Source: JBKHBT01 sp046542255
GTDB lineage: Bacteria; UBP14; UBA6098; JBKHBT01
Direction: 5' to 3'
DNA: 13,737 nucleotides
NCBI GenBank assembly: GCA_046542255.1
Contig: JBKHBT010000090.1
Location: 1 to 13,737 of the forward strand
Shown here in pieces: positions 1 through 10,500 of this stretch (the first letter of the stretch is position 1; the number at the start of each line of letters is the position of its first letter). The notes under the pieces were generated by a model. It ran no database searches and was not told the DNA's origin. It worked only from the letters and a program-made list of their open reading frames with translations. The position numbers were made by a program, and so were the translations under genes.

Positions 1-60
1 TCCAAAAATCGGAAAACGATGCACAAAAAACAATTATCAATTTAATAAGGTGAGGATAAA

Positions 61-876
61 ATGAAAATAAGAATCATCTTTTGTTTTATTGTACTAATAA
101 TCTCCATAAAGGCTTCAACTTTCGATCTTTCCCTGGAAGCTGGATGGAATCTCGTATCTACTCCCTTTCATTCTGTTGACCGTAGCGACTGGGACGTAAT
201 TGATGTTTTTGGATACAATCCAGAAGAAGGGGTATATGGAGGTGCTGATGAATTAAATTCCGGCAGCGGCTACTTTGTCTTATCTCTATATCCACAGAAT
301 ATCTCGATTTCCGGTGATATTGATACTTGTATCTATCATTCGATGGAATGGGGTTGGAATATGGGCGGAGGTCCTTTTAGAAATCTCACTCCAGAGGAGT
401 ATATGAATTACTTCGATCCTGATTCATTTATTGAGCCAATGTACAACTATAATCCAATTGATAAACTCTATCATGAAGTAGATAATATTACGCCTGGAAT
501 GGGCTTTTGGATTCTTTCGATGGCTGATATGTCGGCAGATTCTTGTATACACAGTGCTCAAGTAGGCGAAACCATCTGGTCATTCGCTGTCGATAGCTTT
601 AGCCATGTTTTCCAGAATCAATGTAGCCCGGCAATCGATAAAAGGGGCAATGTCTATTTCTGCGAGCATAGAGAATGCAGCGATTCGATTTGCGCCAGCT
701 CTGGTACGCCTGCGGCGCAGAATGTTTTGTATGCATTTAGCAAATTCGGTACTTTATTATGGGCAGATACCCTATATGACCATGACCGCAAGTGGTGGAA
801 ACATAATCCTAGCCCTTTTTATTTTTCTTCGGGACAGTACTATATTTTCATTTACAATAGCTACAATAGCGCCTAA
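61..876 (+). CDS. Secreted protein with two GWN-type repeats and a truncated PQQ-like beta-propeller
   Basis: A 271-residue protein of unknown role, probably exported. Residues 1-19 form a signal peptide: a basic start, a hydrophobic core, then an Ala-Ser cleavage region. Two copies of a similar module follow. The first runs from GWNLVSTPF (28-36) to GSGYFVLS (68-75); the second runs from GWNMGGGPF (98-106) to GMGFWILS (146-153). Each has a central 'YNP' turn. From about residue 172 the sequence switches to a PQQ/WD-type propeller blade: 'SPAIDKRGNVYF' (189-200), then 'LYAFSKFGTLLW' (223-234). A second blade begins at 'NPSPFYFSSGQYYI' (249-262), but the protein ends at residue 271, so at most 1.4 blades exist where six to eight are normal. 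The gene is therefore probably a 3'-truncated remnant, or an assembly-affected copy. The start has a good ribosome site (GAGG at 52-55, five bases before ATG). The next gene begins nine bases after the stop. Confidence 0.75.
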   Translation: MKIRIIFCFIVLIISIKASTFDLSLEAGWNLVSTPFHSVDRSDWDVIDVFGYNPEEGVYGGADELNSGSGYFVLSLYPQNISISGDIDTCIYHSMEWGWNMGGGPFRNLTPEEYMNYFDPDSFIEPMYNYNPIDKLYHEVDNITPGMGFWILSMADMSADSCIHSAQVGETIWSFAVDSFSHVFQNQCSPAIDKRGNVYFCEHRECSDSICASSGTPAAQNVLYAFSKFGTLLWADTLYDHDRKWWKHNPSPFYFSSGQYYIFIYNSYNSA

Positions 877-885
877 ATTATCGAC

Positions 886-1515
886 ATGAAAAGAATAATA
901 GTGGCAATTACGGTTATGATGTTTTTCCTGGGATGCGCCAGTCAGGTTCGACGATTTCATGAAGAAGCTGTCGATGGCAAGACATATCAGTATGATAATC
1001 TTATGGGTAAGGCCAATATTATTTTCAAAAGCCAGGGCAAAGGCAACGATGTGGATACCGAAATCTATATCAAAAGGCCAGATAATCTCCGCCTGGATAT
1101 ATTTATGCCTTTTGTCGGTAATGCTGCAAGAATAATTATGAAAGGCGATAAGGCGATTCTCTATGATTTTTTCCACAATGAAATCATAATACCCGAAAAT
1201 AATAGCAATAAATTATTCGAGGATATCATAGGAATCCAAATCGATACCAAAATCCTTATGGATTTACTGCTTTTCGCATATATCAGCCCGGAAAACCCAA
1301 CCCTTAATCAGAAAATTCATCTTTCGGATAATTCATTTGCCATATATAATTCAGTTGACCTTGATTTTCCGCCTGAAATTATGTATTTTATGACCGATAA
1401 AGGCGATACCGTGAGAATCGAGTATAAAGAATTGTTTCTTGAAAGAGAAATCGATGATGAAATATTCGATGCGCCAAAAATGAAAAATGCAGATACCTTA
1501 AGGCTGGTTAATTAG
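886..1515 (+). CDS. Outer-membrane-type lipoprotein, LolA/LolB-like (DUF4292-like) fold
   Basis: A 209-residue predicted lipoprotein. Residues 1-16 are a lipoprotein signal peptide ending in the lipobox F-L-G-C with the acylated cysteine at position 17. Ala follows it, which in enterobacteria permits transport to the outer membrane. The mature part resembles the LolA/LolB-type half-barrel that binds lipid or lipoprotein acyl chains. An early strand-rich region contains 'GKANIIFKSQGKG' (residues 41-53). 'IKRPDNLRLDIFMPFVGNAARIIMKGDKAILYD' spans about 62-94, matching the pattern in which a surface-lipoprotein scaffold is followed by 'P..LR.....P.G.....' and a 'GD...LYD' strand. I recognise the general family, not a specific gene. 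A role in lipoprotein or lipid handling in the periplasm is inference. No clear Shine-Dalgarno precedes the ATG, so it may depend on translation of the gene upstream, which ends nine bases before it. Confidence 0.7.
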   Translation: MKRIIVAITVMMFFLGCASQVRRFHEEAVDGKTYQYDNLMGKANIIFKSQGKGNDVDTEIYIKRPDNLRLDIFMPFVGNAARIIMKGDKAILYDFFHNEIIIPENNSNKLFEDIIGIQIDTKILMDLLLFAYISPENPTLNQKIHLSDNSFAIYNSVDLDFPPEIMYFMTDKGDTVRIEYKELFLEREIDDEIFDAPKMKNADTLRLVN

Positions 1516-1517
1516 TT

Positions 1518-1910
1518 ATGCATGATGAAGAAAAGAAAAAACTCAAAAGCAATATCACCACTGTTATACTGGTTGTTATTCTTATCATCCTTATCACGCC
1601 GGTCAAAAAATCTCGTGTATATGTCCCCGAGAAAAAAGAAGAGCAATATTCTTTGCCAAATACCAGCGCTCAGGAAATCGACCGCCTTCACGATTTTATC
1701 GAACAACTCCGCTCAGAGAAATTTATTCTCGTCCAGGACAATTATCCTACTTCATTGCATTTCAAATGGACTGGCGCAACTTTTTCTACATCACCAGCTT
1801 CGAAAGCTGATGAAATTGCCCTCACGCTCTACCATCGCACCGGCCGCTCTGTCCGAATTCTTTTGACTGTTGGCGGCAAGAAATATTCTGGGCTTTATAG
1901 GCCGCAGTAG
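1518..1910 (+). CDS. Small single-pass membrane protein, unknown function
   Basis: A 130-residue protein that I do not recognise. A charged, lysine-rich N-terminus (residues 1-11) is followed by one hydrophobic segment (about 13-28, ITTVILVVILIILITP). After it come a basic stop-transfer stretch and a soluble C-terminal part. The predicted topology is N-in with the C-terminal 100 residues outside the cytoplasm. Residues 50-68 are predicted helical ('SAQEIDRLHDFIEQLRSEK'). The tail (about 78-130) alternates hydrophobic and polar residues, suggesting a small beta domain. The start lies two bases after the stop of the lipoprotein gene, so the two are almost certainly co-transcribed. An overlapping +1-frame reading (1522-1866) is less likely because it has no comparable domain pattern. 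The Shine-Dalgarno is weak. Confidence 0.6.
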   Translation: MHDEEKKKLKSNITTVILVVILIILITPVKKSRVYVPEKKEEQYSLPNTSAQEIDRLHDFIEQLRSEKFILVQDNYPTSLHFKWTGATFSTSPASKADEIALTLYHRTGRSVRILLTVGGKKYSGLYRPQ

Positions 1911-2119
1911 AGAAACCCACCAATGCCAGCGCTTTGCAATGGCTACTCCACCTTATTCGCAATACTCAACAACAAGCAGCATAATTCATTTTCATATCTT
2001 ATATTATTGTCGGCACTTAGCTTTCCTGAAGCGATGAGGGAAGCGAATAATCCGGGAGCTTCCTGCGAAGCAGGCCGAGGGTTTTTTCACCCTATTCTCC
2101 GTGACGGATAAGGTATCCC
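1911..2119. other. Convergent intergenic gap with a GC-rich palindromic block
   Basis: The gap lies between the end of a plus-strand operon and the end of the minus-strand recCBD operon. Positions 1911-2020 are featureless to my eye. Positions about 2031-2110 are clearly more GC-rich than the surroundings and packed with short inverted repeats: GGAAGC (2039-2044) with GCTTCC (2058-2063); CCTGC (2062-2066) with GCAGG (2070-2074); AGGGT (2078-2082) with ACCCT (2089-2093); TCCG with CGGA around 2098-2108. A 62-codon open frame across it (1923-2111) has no protein-like pattern and I do not call it a gene. Confidence 0.5.
2058..2093. terminator. Candidate terminator hairpins for the convergent operons
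   Basis: On the plus strand a 5-bp GC stem (CCTGC, GAA loop, GCAGG; 2062-2074) is followed after seven bases by six T residues (2082-2087). The T-run is itself the loop of a second stem (AGGGT/ACCCT). On the minus strand, used by recD, the second stem has a loop of A residues but no T-run after it. Termination is therefore better supported for the plus-strand operon. The position, between two converging operon ends, fits the role. Confidence 0.35.
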
Positions 2120-4000
2120 TCAAATCAAGCTTAGACGCTCTTTCAATCCAGATTCGCGCTTTATTTTTAGGCCTATCATATCGGCTATGATTTCCTTTTT
2201 GCCAAAGATATATACCTTTTCTTTGGCGCGGCTTATTGCAGTATAGAATAGCTCTTTGGTCAAGATTGGCGATGGTTTATCCGGAAGGATCACAGCAATC
2301 TCTTTAAATTCCGAACCCTGGCTTTTATGTATAGTCATAGCATAACAACTGGTATGTTCTGGTAATTGATGAATTAGATAATTGCGATATTCCTTTTCCT
2401 TCAGCCTTATATGGAATCGCAATTCCTTGTCATTACTAATATTCCTCGGTTTCGATTGACTATATTTTACTATGCCAATATCGCCATTGTAAAGGCTTTT
2501 GGACGGATCATTTTTAAGGATCATTATCGGCATTCCATTAAAATATTCAGCATTTTTGCTGATTCCCAATTTGTGCTTTACGAATGCCTTGACCCTTTCA
2601 TCGATTCTTTCTGCGCCGAATGGCCCATGCTTCAATGCACAAAGGATACTGAAATTATCGATCTCGGATGCGGCTTCTTCGATGCTGTTTATATGGTTCA
2701 TCTCGAGGAAATTATCTGAAAATCTATGAGCGATATAATCGGTTATTTCATTTTGGGATTTATCATATACAAATTCGATATCAGGAAATTTTTCCGCCAT
2801 CATGATTTTCATTATATTATCTTTTTCCCCGTCTCTAATAGAAGATGCCAGTTTTCCGATATCACCGCCGCCTTTGAAACGCCAGTTCTTTTTGAGAAAA
2901 ACGATCGAATCCTCTAACTTTGGCCTATCCTTTTCCGATATTTTGACCTTTTCGCCTATCAGATTTTCGAGTTTTTGAGCAGTATCGGATGAGTATCTAT
3001 CTAGATTCGGCCTATCACAAACCGCACCGAAAATATGCCCTGCCTCCACCGATGCAAGCTGGTCTTTATCGCCAAGCATTATGAGTTTGCCATTTTTCGG
3101 GATGGCATCGAGCAATTTGGCGAAAAGCGGCATATCGACCATGGATGATTCATCCACGATTATGATATTATATGGTAAAGGATTATCGGCATCATGACGA
3201 TAGAAACTGGAGAACCATTTTGCGCCAAGAAGGCGATGCAGGGTCTTCGCCTCACGAGGTATCATCTCTTTTATATCTTCATCGATGTCGATGCCTTCCA
3301 CCTGCTGGCCTATCGAGTCGCTGAGCCTTCTCGCAGCTTTGCCGGTTGGTGCACATATTGCTATTTTGGCATTTTGCCCTGAATTTCTATACATTGCGAT
3401 AAGAAATGCCATGGCCCTCGCCGCAGTAGTGGTCTTTCCAGTACCCGGCCCGCCGGTTATCACGATAAATTGACGCAATATTGAAAGAGCTGTCCCAATT
3501 TTTTGCCAATTCAGGCCGTCCTGGCTTGTATCGGGATATAGCCTATCGAGTATGCTTTTTGCGAAACCTTCATCGAAATCCAAAGGCTTTGAATTAATGA
3601 TGTGGCTAAGCTTTTCAATTATTTTTGTTTCATAGTAGTAATATTTTTGCATATAAAGCCTGACAGAGCTGTCAATAATAAGTGGAGCAAATCCATCCGG
3701 GGCAGAAACGATGCCTGTATCATCCAGGGCTTTTTGGATTTCTATAATCGAAGGGAATCGATAATTATCAGAAATATGATCAGTATCATAGTCATTAATA
3801 TAGACATTATCACTAATTTTGCTATTTTCTATGTCTTTTAGCATAAGACAAATATCGCCAGAGCTGATTTTATTAGAAAGAAGAGCAGCGATATGCCAGA
3901 TTATATCATAGCCGTCATCTTTGGCATTCTTATCCGCCAGATTGCAAATGAAATCGGCAAAATGTAAATCGATTGAATTAAGTCCAGCTATCTTTTTCAT
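2120..4000 (-). CDS. recD: Exodeoxyribonuclease V alpha subunit RecD (5'-3' helicase)
   Basis: RecD is the fast 5'-3' SF1B motor of the RecBCD complex, which processes double-strand breaks in the cytoplasm and prepares DNA for RecA. The 626 residues match the usual size (E. coli about 608). The N-terminal 160 residues form the RecB-contacting domain ('FADFICNLA' near 14-22). Helicase motifs follow in order: Walker A GGPGTGKTTT (183-192); motif Ia APTGKAARRL (217-226); Walker B VDESSM (282-287); motif III GDKDQLASVEAG (310-321); motif IV region KKNWRF (370-375); YNGDIGIV (504-511); AMTIHKSQGSEF (554-565); and the arginine-finger motif FYTAISRAKEKV (585-596). All key residues are present. The ATG overlaps the recB stop codon by one base (TGATG), so translation is coupled. 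It is the last gene of the operon. Confidence 0.95.
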   Translation of the reverse strand: MKKIAGLNSIDLHFADFICNLADKNAKDDGYDIIWHIAALLSNKISSGDICLMLKDIENSKISDNVYINDYDTDHISDNYRFPSIIEIQKALDDTGIVSAPDGFAPLIIDSSVRLYMQKYYYYETKIIEKLSHIINSKPLDFDEGFAKSILDRLYPDTSQDGLNWQKIGTALSILRQFIVITGGPGTGKTTTAARAMAFLIAMYRNSGQNAKIAICAPTGKAARRLSDSIGQQVEGIDIDEDIKEMIPREAKTLHRLLGAKWFSSFYRHDADNPLPYNIIIVDESSMVDMPLFAKLLDAIPKNGKLIMLGDKDQLASVEAGHIFGAVCDRPNLDRYSSDTAQKLENLIGEKVKISEKDRPKLEDSIVFLKKNWRFKGGGDIGKLASSIRDGEKDNIMKIMMAEKFPDIEFVYDKSQNEITDYIAHRFSDNFLEMNHINSIEEAASEIDNFSILCALKHGPFGAERIDERVKAFVKHKLGISKNAEYFNGMPIMILKNDPSKSLYNGDIGIVKYSQSKPRNISNDKELRFHIRLKEKEYRNYLIHQLPEHTSCYAMTIHKSQGSEFKEIAVILPDKPSPILTKELFYTAISRAKEKVYIFGKKEIIADMIGLKIKRESGLKERLSLI

Positions 4001-7000
4001 CAGCTACCGCCTTTTATCAAATCTATGACTGGCTTTTCGGGCTTATGATGGAAAATACCTGTTCCATTCTGATACTCTGGTGAAACCATTCGAATAAATA
4101 CATAAAATATCCCGCCGAAATCATCTTCATAGCTAAAACCATCGATATTATTTTCGAGATAGAGCAAAAGCGCTGCTGTATAGATGTGATATTGCAAAAT
4201 ATAGTGGCTTTCTGCCATCGGAGTAAAAAGTTCTCTGTATTTTTCCTTTTCATATCCGAGCCTATTGGATTTCCAGTCGATGATATAATATTTGCCATTA
4301 TGGCGGAAAGTAAGGTCGATGAAACCATGCATGAAGCCATTTATTTTCGAGAATGAAAGTTCGTCCAGATATTCAAGATAATCGCGATAGATTTTGCCTT
4401 TGCCGGCTTTGAAAGCATCGCGAAGAGTATTTATATCGAAGCCTTCCATAGGATAGAAAAATTCCATTTCATCGATTCTATCTTGCTTGGAAATATCCGA
4501 TAGCTTAAATGAAGTCTCAGAAGGCAAATGTGTACTTATAACATTGCGGAACATATCGCCAAGGGCCTTAATATAGTCATTATTATCTGTTTTGTAACCA
4601 TATTTATGTAACATATTGGTTATTATTTGATTGACATTAGTAATATCCATGAAATCGGAATGCTCGAATATCTCATGCATCATCTGGCCAGCTATCGGGC
4701 CTGCTGGGAATTTCAGTATGGAATCTTCTGGCAAGGATGCTTTTTTATTCGCCTCTTTTTCTTTATCCTGCGTAATAGACTCGTATTCATCGATACTCTC
4801 GAATTGGTCATATCGATGCGAGCCAGTGCTGATGTAGGAATAGCTTGCAATTCGCATTATATCACCGATATTTCTGGTAAATTCTCTGGCCTGCAGGTTT
4901 TGAACTTCATCACTCTCGCGAATAAATGGCGTATTCTCATCCTGCTCTTCGACGACTCGATATCTGATAAGGCTATTAGATTCTGTCTGCAACCTTACAA
5001 GGTCTTCGATATTCGGATATCCTTCTTTGCCATGAAGCAGGTATTGAAGCAAATTATCCTTTTTGCTGCTATTTCCGACATGATGGATATATAATTTATA
5101 TTTGGCCCTTGTAATAGCAACATATAGCATTCTCGACATTTCGGCTTTAGTTTCTTTCATGGCAATATCATAACCCTGCAATTCTTTATTATTATCCAGC
5201 ACGAAAGTTATATTATTGTCTCTTTCCGGGTCGTGATAGCTGAAGAAATCATAGGGAAATTTCGGCTTCAAAGACCAAAGGAAAGGACAGAAAACGATAT
5301 CGAATTCCAGCCCCTTTGACTTATGTATCGATATTATTTTGACTGCCTTCTCATCGGTTTCCAGCCTGATTTCATTTTCGAATGAGCCTTGTTCTTCGTC
5401 CAATTCGATATTGTCTTTTAGATATTTGATTATCTGCTCGATATTCATAAAATGCTGCTTCTGATGATTATGCAAAATCTCGCCGACATGCAGTATATTT
5501 GTCATTCTGCGGCCGCTGTTTTGCATTGCCAGGTTTCTTGTTCTGATATCTGGCAAAGCCTCGAACCTATCATCCTTGAAATCATAATCGAAAGATATCG
5601 ACAAAAGCTTTTCAAAAAGGCTAAATATACCATAGCTTTTCCAGATATTATTTAATATCCTGAAGCGATTGACATAATTTATGACTGCCATTTCATCATT
5701 ATTGATTCTGTAAATATCATTCGCATTCAGGCCAATGATATCTGTTATCAAGGCCCTTTTTATTAGCTTTTCATCCTGCGGATGTGCTATGGCATTCAAT
5801 ATCTCGAAAATTTGCTCTGCCTCTTCGGACTTAAAGATATTATTGCTCGATGAAGTTATAGCAGGAATATTGTATCTCGAAAGATAATCTTTCATAGCAT
5901 CGGCAAGTCTATTTGTTGGTACGAGGATTGCTATTCTATCGAGTTCAAGCCGGCTATCGCCTATCATTGCGGGATTTTCGGGATTCATAAGGCGATTTAT
6001 CTCGCGGACTATCCTGCTTTGGATTATGTCACTTGCAACTGGGACGCTAGTGCCTTTTTCGCCAGTGTCGAGCACTTCGATATCTATCGGATTTTGTTTT
6101 TTTCCAGCTATCTTCAGATTTTCAGAATGTCCTTTGGCATCGACTGTTTCATAGCCTATCCACTCAAAAATAAAGGGATTTTGATTATTATTATATAAGA
6201 TATTCAAAGCATCGATGAAATCCTTGCTCGAGCGGTAATTTGTCTTCATCGAATATATATTAGAAAGCTTCTCCAATGCCTTTTTATAAGCGAAAATATC
6301 TGCCCCACGGAATTGATATATCGACTGCTTGGGATCGCCGATATAGTAAACCAGAGTATTCTCACCGCCGAAAGCCATATCGAAAATATCGAATTGTACC
6401 GGGTCGGTATCCTGGAATTCATCGATGAGTACGGCTTTATAGCGTTTCTTCAGAGCTTCAGATAGCTGGCCGGATTTGTCTTTTGCCAGAGCATCGCGAA
6501 GGCTTACCAAAAGATCATCGAATGTATAGATATTATATTCCGACTTGCGTTTTTTAAGCTCCTTGCGATAATAATCGATAAACCGCTGCCTGTATTGGAT
6601 TATTCCACCAGTTAGCGATTGGGCCAAATCGCAATATTCTTCGAAAAGCGCGAAGAACCGATGCTCTAAAGGATAATCTGCAGATTTTTTTTTGCTTTTT
6701 GTAATTATTGATTGCCTGAAATACTTAACCTTATCCAATTTTTTATCATCGAGAGACGGGATAGAACCGGCTATTAATAAATCCATGTTTTCCATGTGTT
6801 CATCAGCTTTCTTATAACTTCTTTGATTAAGGCCTTTATCATGGATTTTCTCGCTTATGCCGTCTTTATCTTTTTGCCATATTTTCTTAAGTTTATCGAA
6901 AATTTCAGATATTTTAGCAATTTGCTCATCTACATTCATATTAGAATCATGTGGATTTACCACTTCCAGGCCTTTATCCAGTGGCAAATTATTTGCTATT

Positions 7001-7548
7001 GCGAATAGTTTTTTCGGCGATGTCTTTTTTTCCAGCTTTTCATAAATCGCGAGAGGCGCATTAGTGATTTTTTTTCGCCAGAAATCCTGCACAATTTCCA
7101 TTTTCAGGTCTCTATCATTTTCGATAAGCTCGGTATCCATCCTTGCGCCGCTTTCGAAAGCAAATTCGCCCAGAATCCTATTACAAAATCCATGGATCGT
7201 GCTAATCATGGCTTCATCAAAGCCTTTCAATGCCCTTTGCAGCCTGCTGATGGCCTTTTTATCATTAAGATGTTTTTCGGCGAGAAACACTTCAAATGTG
7301 CTTTGTGGCTTTTTGCTGGATTTTAGAATATCTATTGTTTCGTTAATCGCATCGCGTACTCGGCCCTTTAGCTCGGCAGTTGCGGCATTGGTAAATGTAA
7401 CCACAAGAATTCTGTCTGGCATATAGCCTTTTTCTATTATCAGTCGAAGGTAGATTCCGGTGATGCTATATGTTTTTCCGGTGCCTGCGCTTGCTTCTAT
7501 TAGGTGTTTACCGGATAGCGGTGCTTTCCTAAGGTCGAATACATTCAT
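4000..7548 (-). CDS. recB: Exodeoxyribonuclease V beta subunit RecB (3'-5' helicase-nuclease)
   Basis: RecB is the 3'-5' SF1A motor and the only nuclease of RecBCD; after Chi it also loads RecA. The length, 1182 residues, is nearly that of E. coli RecB (1180). Helicase motifs: Walker A EASAGTGKT (18-26); TFTNAATAEL (51-60); STIHGFC (116-122); Walker B LIDEFQDTD (374-382); YIGDPKQSIYQFRGAD (402-417); NYRS (437-440); SIHKSKGLEFD (740-750); LYVAITRAKYKLY (808-820). The C-terminal nuclease domain (about 890-1182) keeps the metal-binding set: His958 (GQMMHEIFEH), Asp1078 (GFIDLTF), Asp1091 and Lys1093 (IIDWKSN), plus the downstream QY pair at 1119-1120. Trp1092 stands where E. coli has Tyr in 'DYKSN'. 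The start ATG overlaps the recC stop by four bases (ATGA). An AGAGG ribosome site lies just upstream, inside the end of recC. Confidence 0.96.
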   Translation of the reverse strand: MNVFDLRKAPLSGKHLIEASAGTGKTYSITGIYLRLIIEKGYMPDRILVVTFTNAATAELKGRVRDAINETIDILKSSKKPQSTFEVFLAEKHLNDKKAISRLQRALKGFDEAMISTIHGFCNRILGEFAFESGARMDTELIENDRDLKMEIVQDFWRKKITNAPLAIYEKLEKKTSPKKLFAIANNLPLDKGLEVVNPHDSNMNVDEQIAKISEIFDKLKKIWQKDKDGISEKIHDKGLNQRSYKKADEHMENMDLLIAGSIPSLDDKKLDKVKYFRQSIITKSKKKSADYPLEHRFFALFEEYCDLAQSLTGGIIQYRQRFIDYYRKELKKRKSEYNIYTFDDLLVSLRDALAKDKSGQLSEALKKRYKAVLIDEFQDTDPVQFDIFDMAFGGENTLVYYIGDPKQSIYQFRGADIFAYKKALEKLSNIYSMKTNYRSSKDFIDALNILYNNNQNPFIFEWIGYETVDAKGHSENLKIAGKKQNPIDIEVLDTGEKGTSVPVASDIIQSRIVREINRLMNPENPAMIGDSRLELDRIAILVPTNRLADAMKDYLSRYNIPAITSSSNNIFKSEEAEQIFEILNAIAHPQDEKLIKRALITDIIGLNANDIYRINNDEMAVINYVNRFRILNNIWKSYGIFSLFEKLLSISFDYDFKDDRFEALPDIRTRNLAMQNSGRRMTNILHVGEILHNHQKQHFMNIEQIIKYLKDNIELDEEQGSFENEIRLETDEKAVKIISIHKSKGLEFDIVFCPFLWSLKPKFPYDFFSYHDPERDNNITFVLDNNKELQGYDIAMKETKAEMSRMLYVAITRAKYKLYIHHVGNSSKKDNLLQYLLHGKEGYPNIEDLVRLQTESNSLIRYRVVEEQDENTPFIRESDEVQNLQAREFTRNIGDIMRIASYSYISTGSHRYDQFESIDEYESITQDKEKEANKKASLPEDSILKFPAGPIAGQMMHEIFEHSDFMDITNVNQIITNMLHKYGYKTDNNDYIKALGDMFRNVISTHLPSETSFKLSDISKQDRIDEMEFFYPMEGFDINTLRDAFKAGKGKIYRDYLEYLDELSFSKINGFMHGFIDLTFRHNGKYYIIDWKSNRLGYEKEKYRELFTPMAESHYILQYHIYTAALLLYLENNIDGFSYEDDFGGIFYVFIRMVSPEYQNGTGIFHHKPEKPVIDLIKGGS

Positions 7549-10500
7549 TCCATTTCCTCTAAATATTCATTGATGATAGAAAATATTTTATCTGAAATAT
7601 CAAAAAACTCATCATCGATAGCTTCATGCTTATCCAATGTCCTGCTGAAATAATCATCGGTATCGTATTCCCCAAGGCTATAGCTATTACCTTGCCATTT
7701 ATCTCTGGCTTTTTTTTCTGCTTTATCTTGTTTATCGGGTTTCTTTTTCATTTGCTCAGCAAATGCATCAGCGGATTTCGGGAAAAAGTGGATAATTCTG
7801 CTATGGCCTTTTTCAAATATCTCGAGCAGCATATTCATCTTTTCCAATGGGTTATCTATGTATTTCATCCTGACGATGCTGTCTTTACCATAGAAAAATG
7901 ATTGATAATTCTTATCAAGAATCGATAAAGCAAGCTGGTCTATAAGTAGCCTTATTTTCTCTTTGCCCTTTATTTTGGCATATCTGTATTGGATGTGGTT
8001 TTTGCCATATACATTTTCAATCTTGCCAGATATATCCCATTTGCCGATTGTTTTATCAAAGTGTATGGTTGTGGGTTTTTTATTACCGATTGCAACCTTG
8101 ACCTTTTTGATAAATAAACTGATTTCAGCTTCATTTCTCCTAAAATAAAATAAGCCTGGATTTCCATGAGGCAATTTGCCGCCGGCGTTTATTATCTCAT
8201 AATCGATTGATTTTTCATTCATAAAAGCCTCTGCAAATTCCATATTTAAAATGTATTCCTCGAGATTGCCGAGAATAAATGGTTCCTGATCCGAAAGCTC
8301 GTCCTCATAATCTCGAAGGCGAAAATCCAGCACATCTTCTATGAGATACTGCGCCGGATTGATGAAAAATTTCTTGAGCTGCTCCAATGTGATATTATAA
8401 TCTATTGTATTTGATTTTATTATGCTATCGCCGAATTTTTTCGATACGGCTTCTGTAAGGCATGTTTGCAAGGCCTTTAGGTTCTTCTTAGAATAGCTAT
8501 AAAGACTGCTGTCTTTCCTGAAATACTTTTTACTGAAAGGCTGAAGTGGATGCTTTGTTACAAGCTTTTCTATTATTCTATCTCGGTTTATTTGCATAAT
8601 TTCTGATAGCAAATCTATTATCTCTGAAAGCAGCACCGAAGGCGGTATCTCGGAATTATCTTTCACAGATTGGCCGATATAGCTGATATACAGCTTTTCC
8701 TTTGCAGACATGATCGCTTTGAAAAAATGATATTTATCATCTTTCCTGATATCTCTATCGCCGGGTTTTTGATCGTGTTTCATAAGATTATATCTCGGCA
8801 AATTCGATTTTCTCGGGAATTCGGATTCATCCATGCCCAGAAGCGCTATCACTTTTTTGTCCATGCCGCTGCATGAGAGAAATGATGAAATAGTGATACC
8901 ACTTTTATTAAAACGCCCGCTTCTGATATTCTTATCGAATAAATTATCCAAATAATTGCGAATGACCTTAAAATCCAGCCTCTGCTTCCCGGGATTATCG
9001 ACTATATCATCTATCTTTGCAATCTCGCTTACAGCATCCTTCATCATTTTGATATAAGACATCTTCCCGACATCCGATGGTTCAAAGGCATTGTCGATGA
9101 TATCGTTTAGCCTTTTTGCCCATGCATTAGCAGTAATTTTTGTGTTTAATTTCTTACTAGCATCGTGGAGCATATCTATGAAATCGAGGAATTTGCCGAG
9201 AGTAACCGCGCTTTTGCCTTCTATCTCTTCATAGGGCAAAATACCTTCATAGAGCCTTTTTTCATCTTCTCGGAGGCAATAACCAAGCAGCATTCTTTTA
9301 ATTCCATAATGCCATGTATTTATATCGTATTCGGGAAGCTCCAGTTGTACTTTGGTTTCCTTCCATCCCCAGTTTATCCTTGCCTCGGATAGCCATTTGA
9401 TTATCTGTTGATATTCCTGCTCGGATATATCAAATTTATCGCGGACATGATCGAATTCCAGAATCGAAAGGACTTCTGTTACATGGAATCTTCCCTGCGA
9501 GGTATCGAGAATATCCAAAAATGTCTGGATTGCATTGTTCTCGAAACTATGCGACCAGTCTATGATTGTATATGGAATCTTTCGTGAATTATCGTCTGAT
9601 AGCGAGAAAATGGCTTCGATAAATGGCGCATATTCATCGAGATTTGCAGAAAGCACCATTATATCATCCGGCTCGATATCTGGGTTTTTCTGCAAAGTAT
9701 CCAGTATAAAATCATATAATACTTGAATCTCGCGTATCTTGCTGTGGCATGAAGAGATCGTTATAGATTTATCATCGAATGATGGATTTTCATGGATTTT
9801 TTGGCCGTATGCTGCTTTTTGCAAGGCTCCCAACATCGAAGAGCCATTTTTGAAATCGTATCGATGGTGATAGTGGGCAAAGTCCAGCCTTTCCTTTAAT
9901 ATATCGGTGAAATCCTTGAAACTGCTATCGAATGAATCGGCAAAGGATGCCTCTTCGGCTGCTTTTTCGGAGGGAAATAGTTCCAGCTCATTTGATTCAT
10001 TTTTACGAAGATAATCTTTTTTTTGTGCTTGAAGGTATATATCGAATTTGACTTCTTTGCTGATGATATTTAATATATCTACAAAAACCGGCGGCATAGG
10101 GTTTGGTATAAATATCGGTAGATATTCTTCATCGCCGTTTATCTGAAATTTGCCACTTTCGAGGCTGCCATTACGGAGAATCTCGTAGAATTTACTGAAT
10201 ATTCTATTTCCATTTTTCTCATAGATTTTATCCCAAATAAAACCCTGCCATTTTTGCAAATTCAAATCCCCTATATCGACATTTTCTCCATTTTGCCATC
10301 TACTAAGATATTCCGGCCTGAAAAGTATATAGTCATCGAAAATGCCAGCCAGAGACCGAGCAAGCTGGAATCTTTTCCTATCATCGGAATCATTTTGGAA
10401 GTATTCCTTGAGTGATTTGAATTCTTCGCGTGGCGGCAATTTATCGAAAATATCATAAATTTGCCATAGCATATCATTTCTATCGATTGGATTATCGAAA

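Noticed and set aside
772..1176. 134-codon minus-strand open frame across the first two genes
   Set aside because: It spans two plus-strand genes with a signal peptide and a lipobox, and has no recognisable features of its own.
1923..2111. 62-codon open frame in the convergent gap
   Set aside because: It runs through the palindromic block; composition is not protein-like and there is no ribosome site.
4627..5094. 155-codon plus-strand open frame opposite recB
   Set aside because: Antisense to a conserved part of RecB; a by-product of codon usage.
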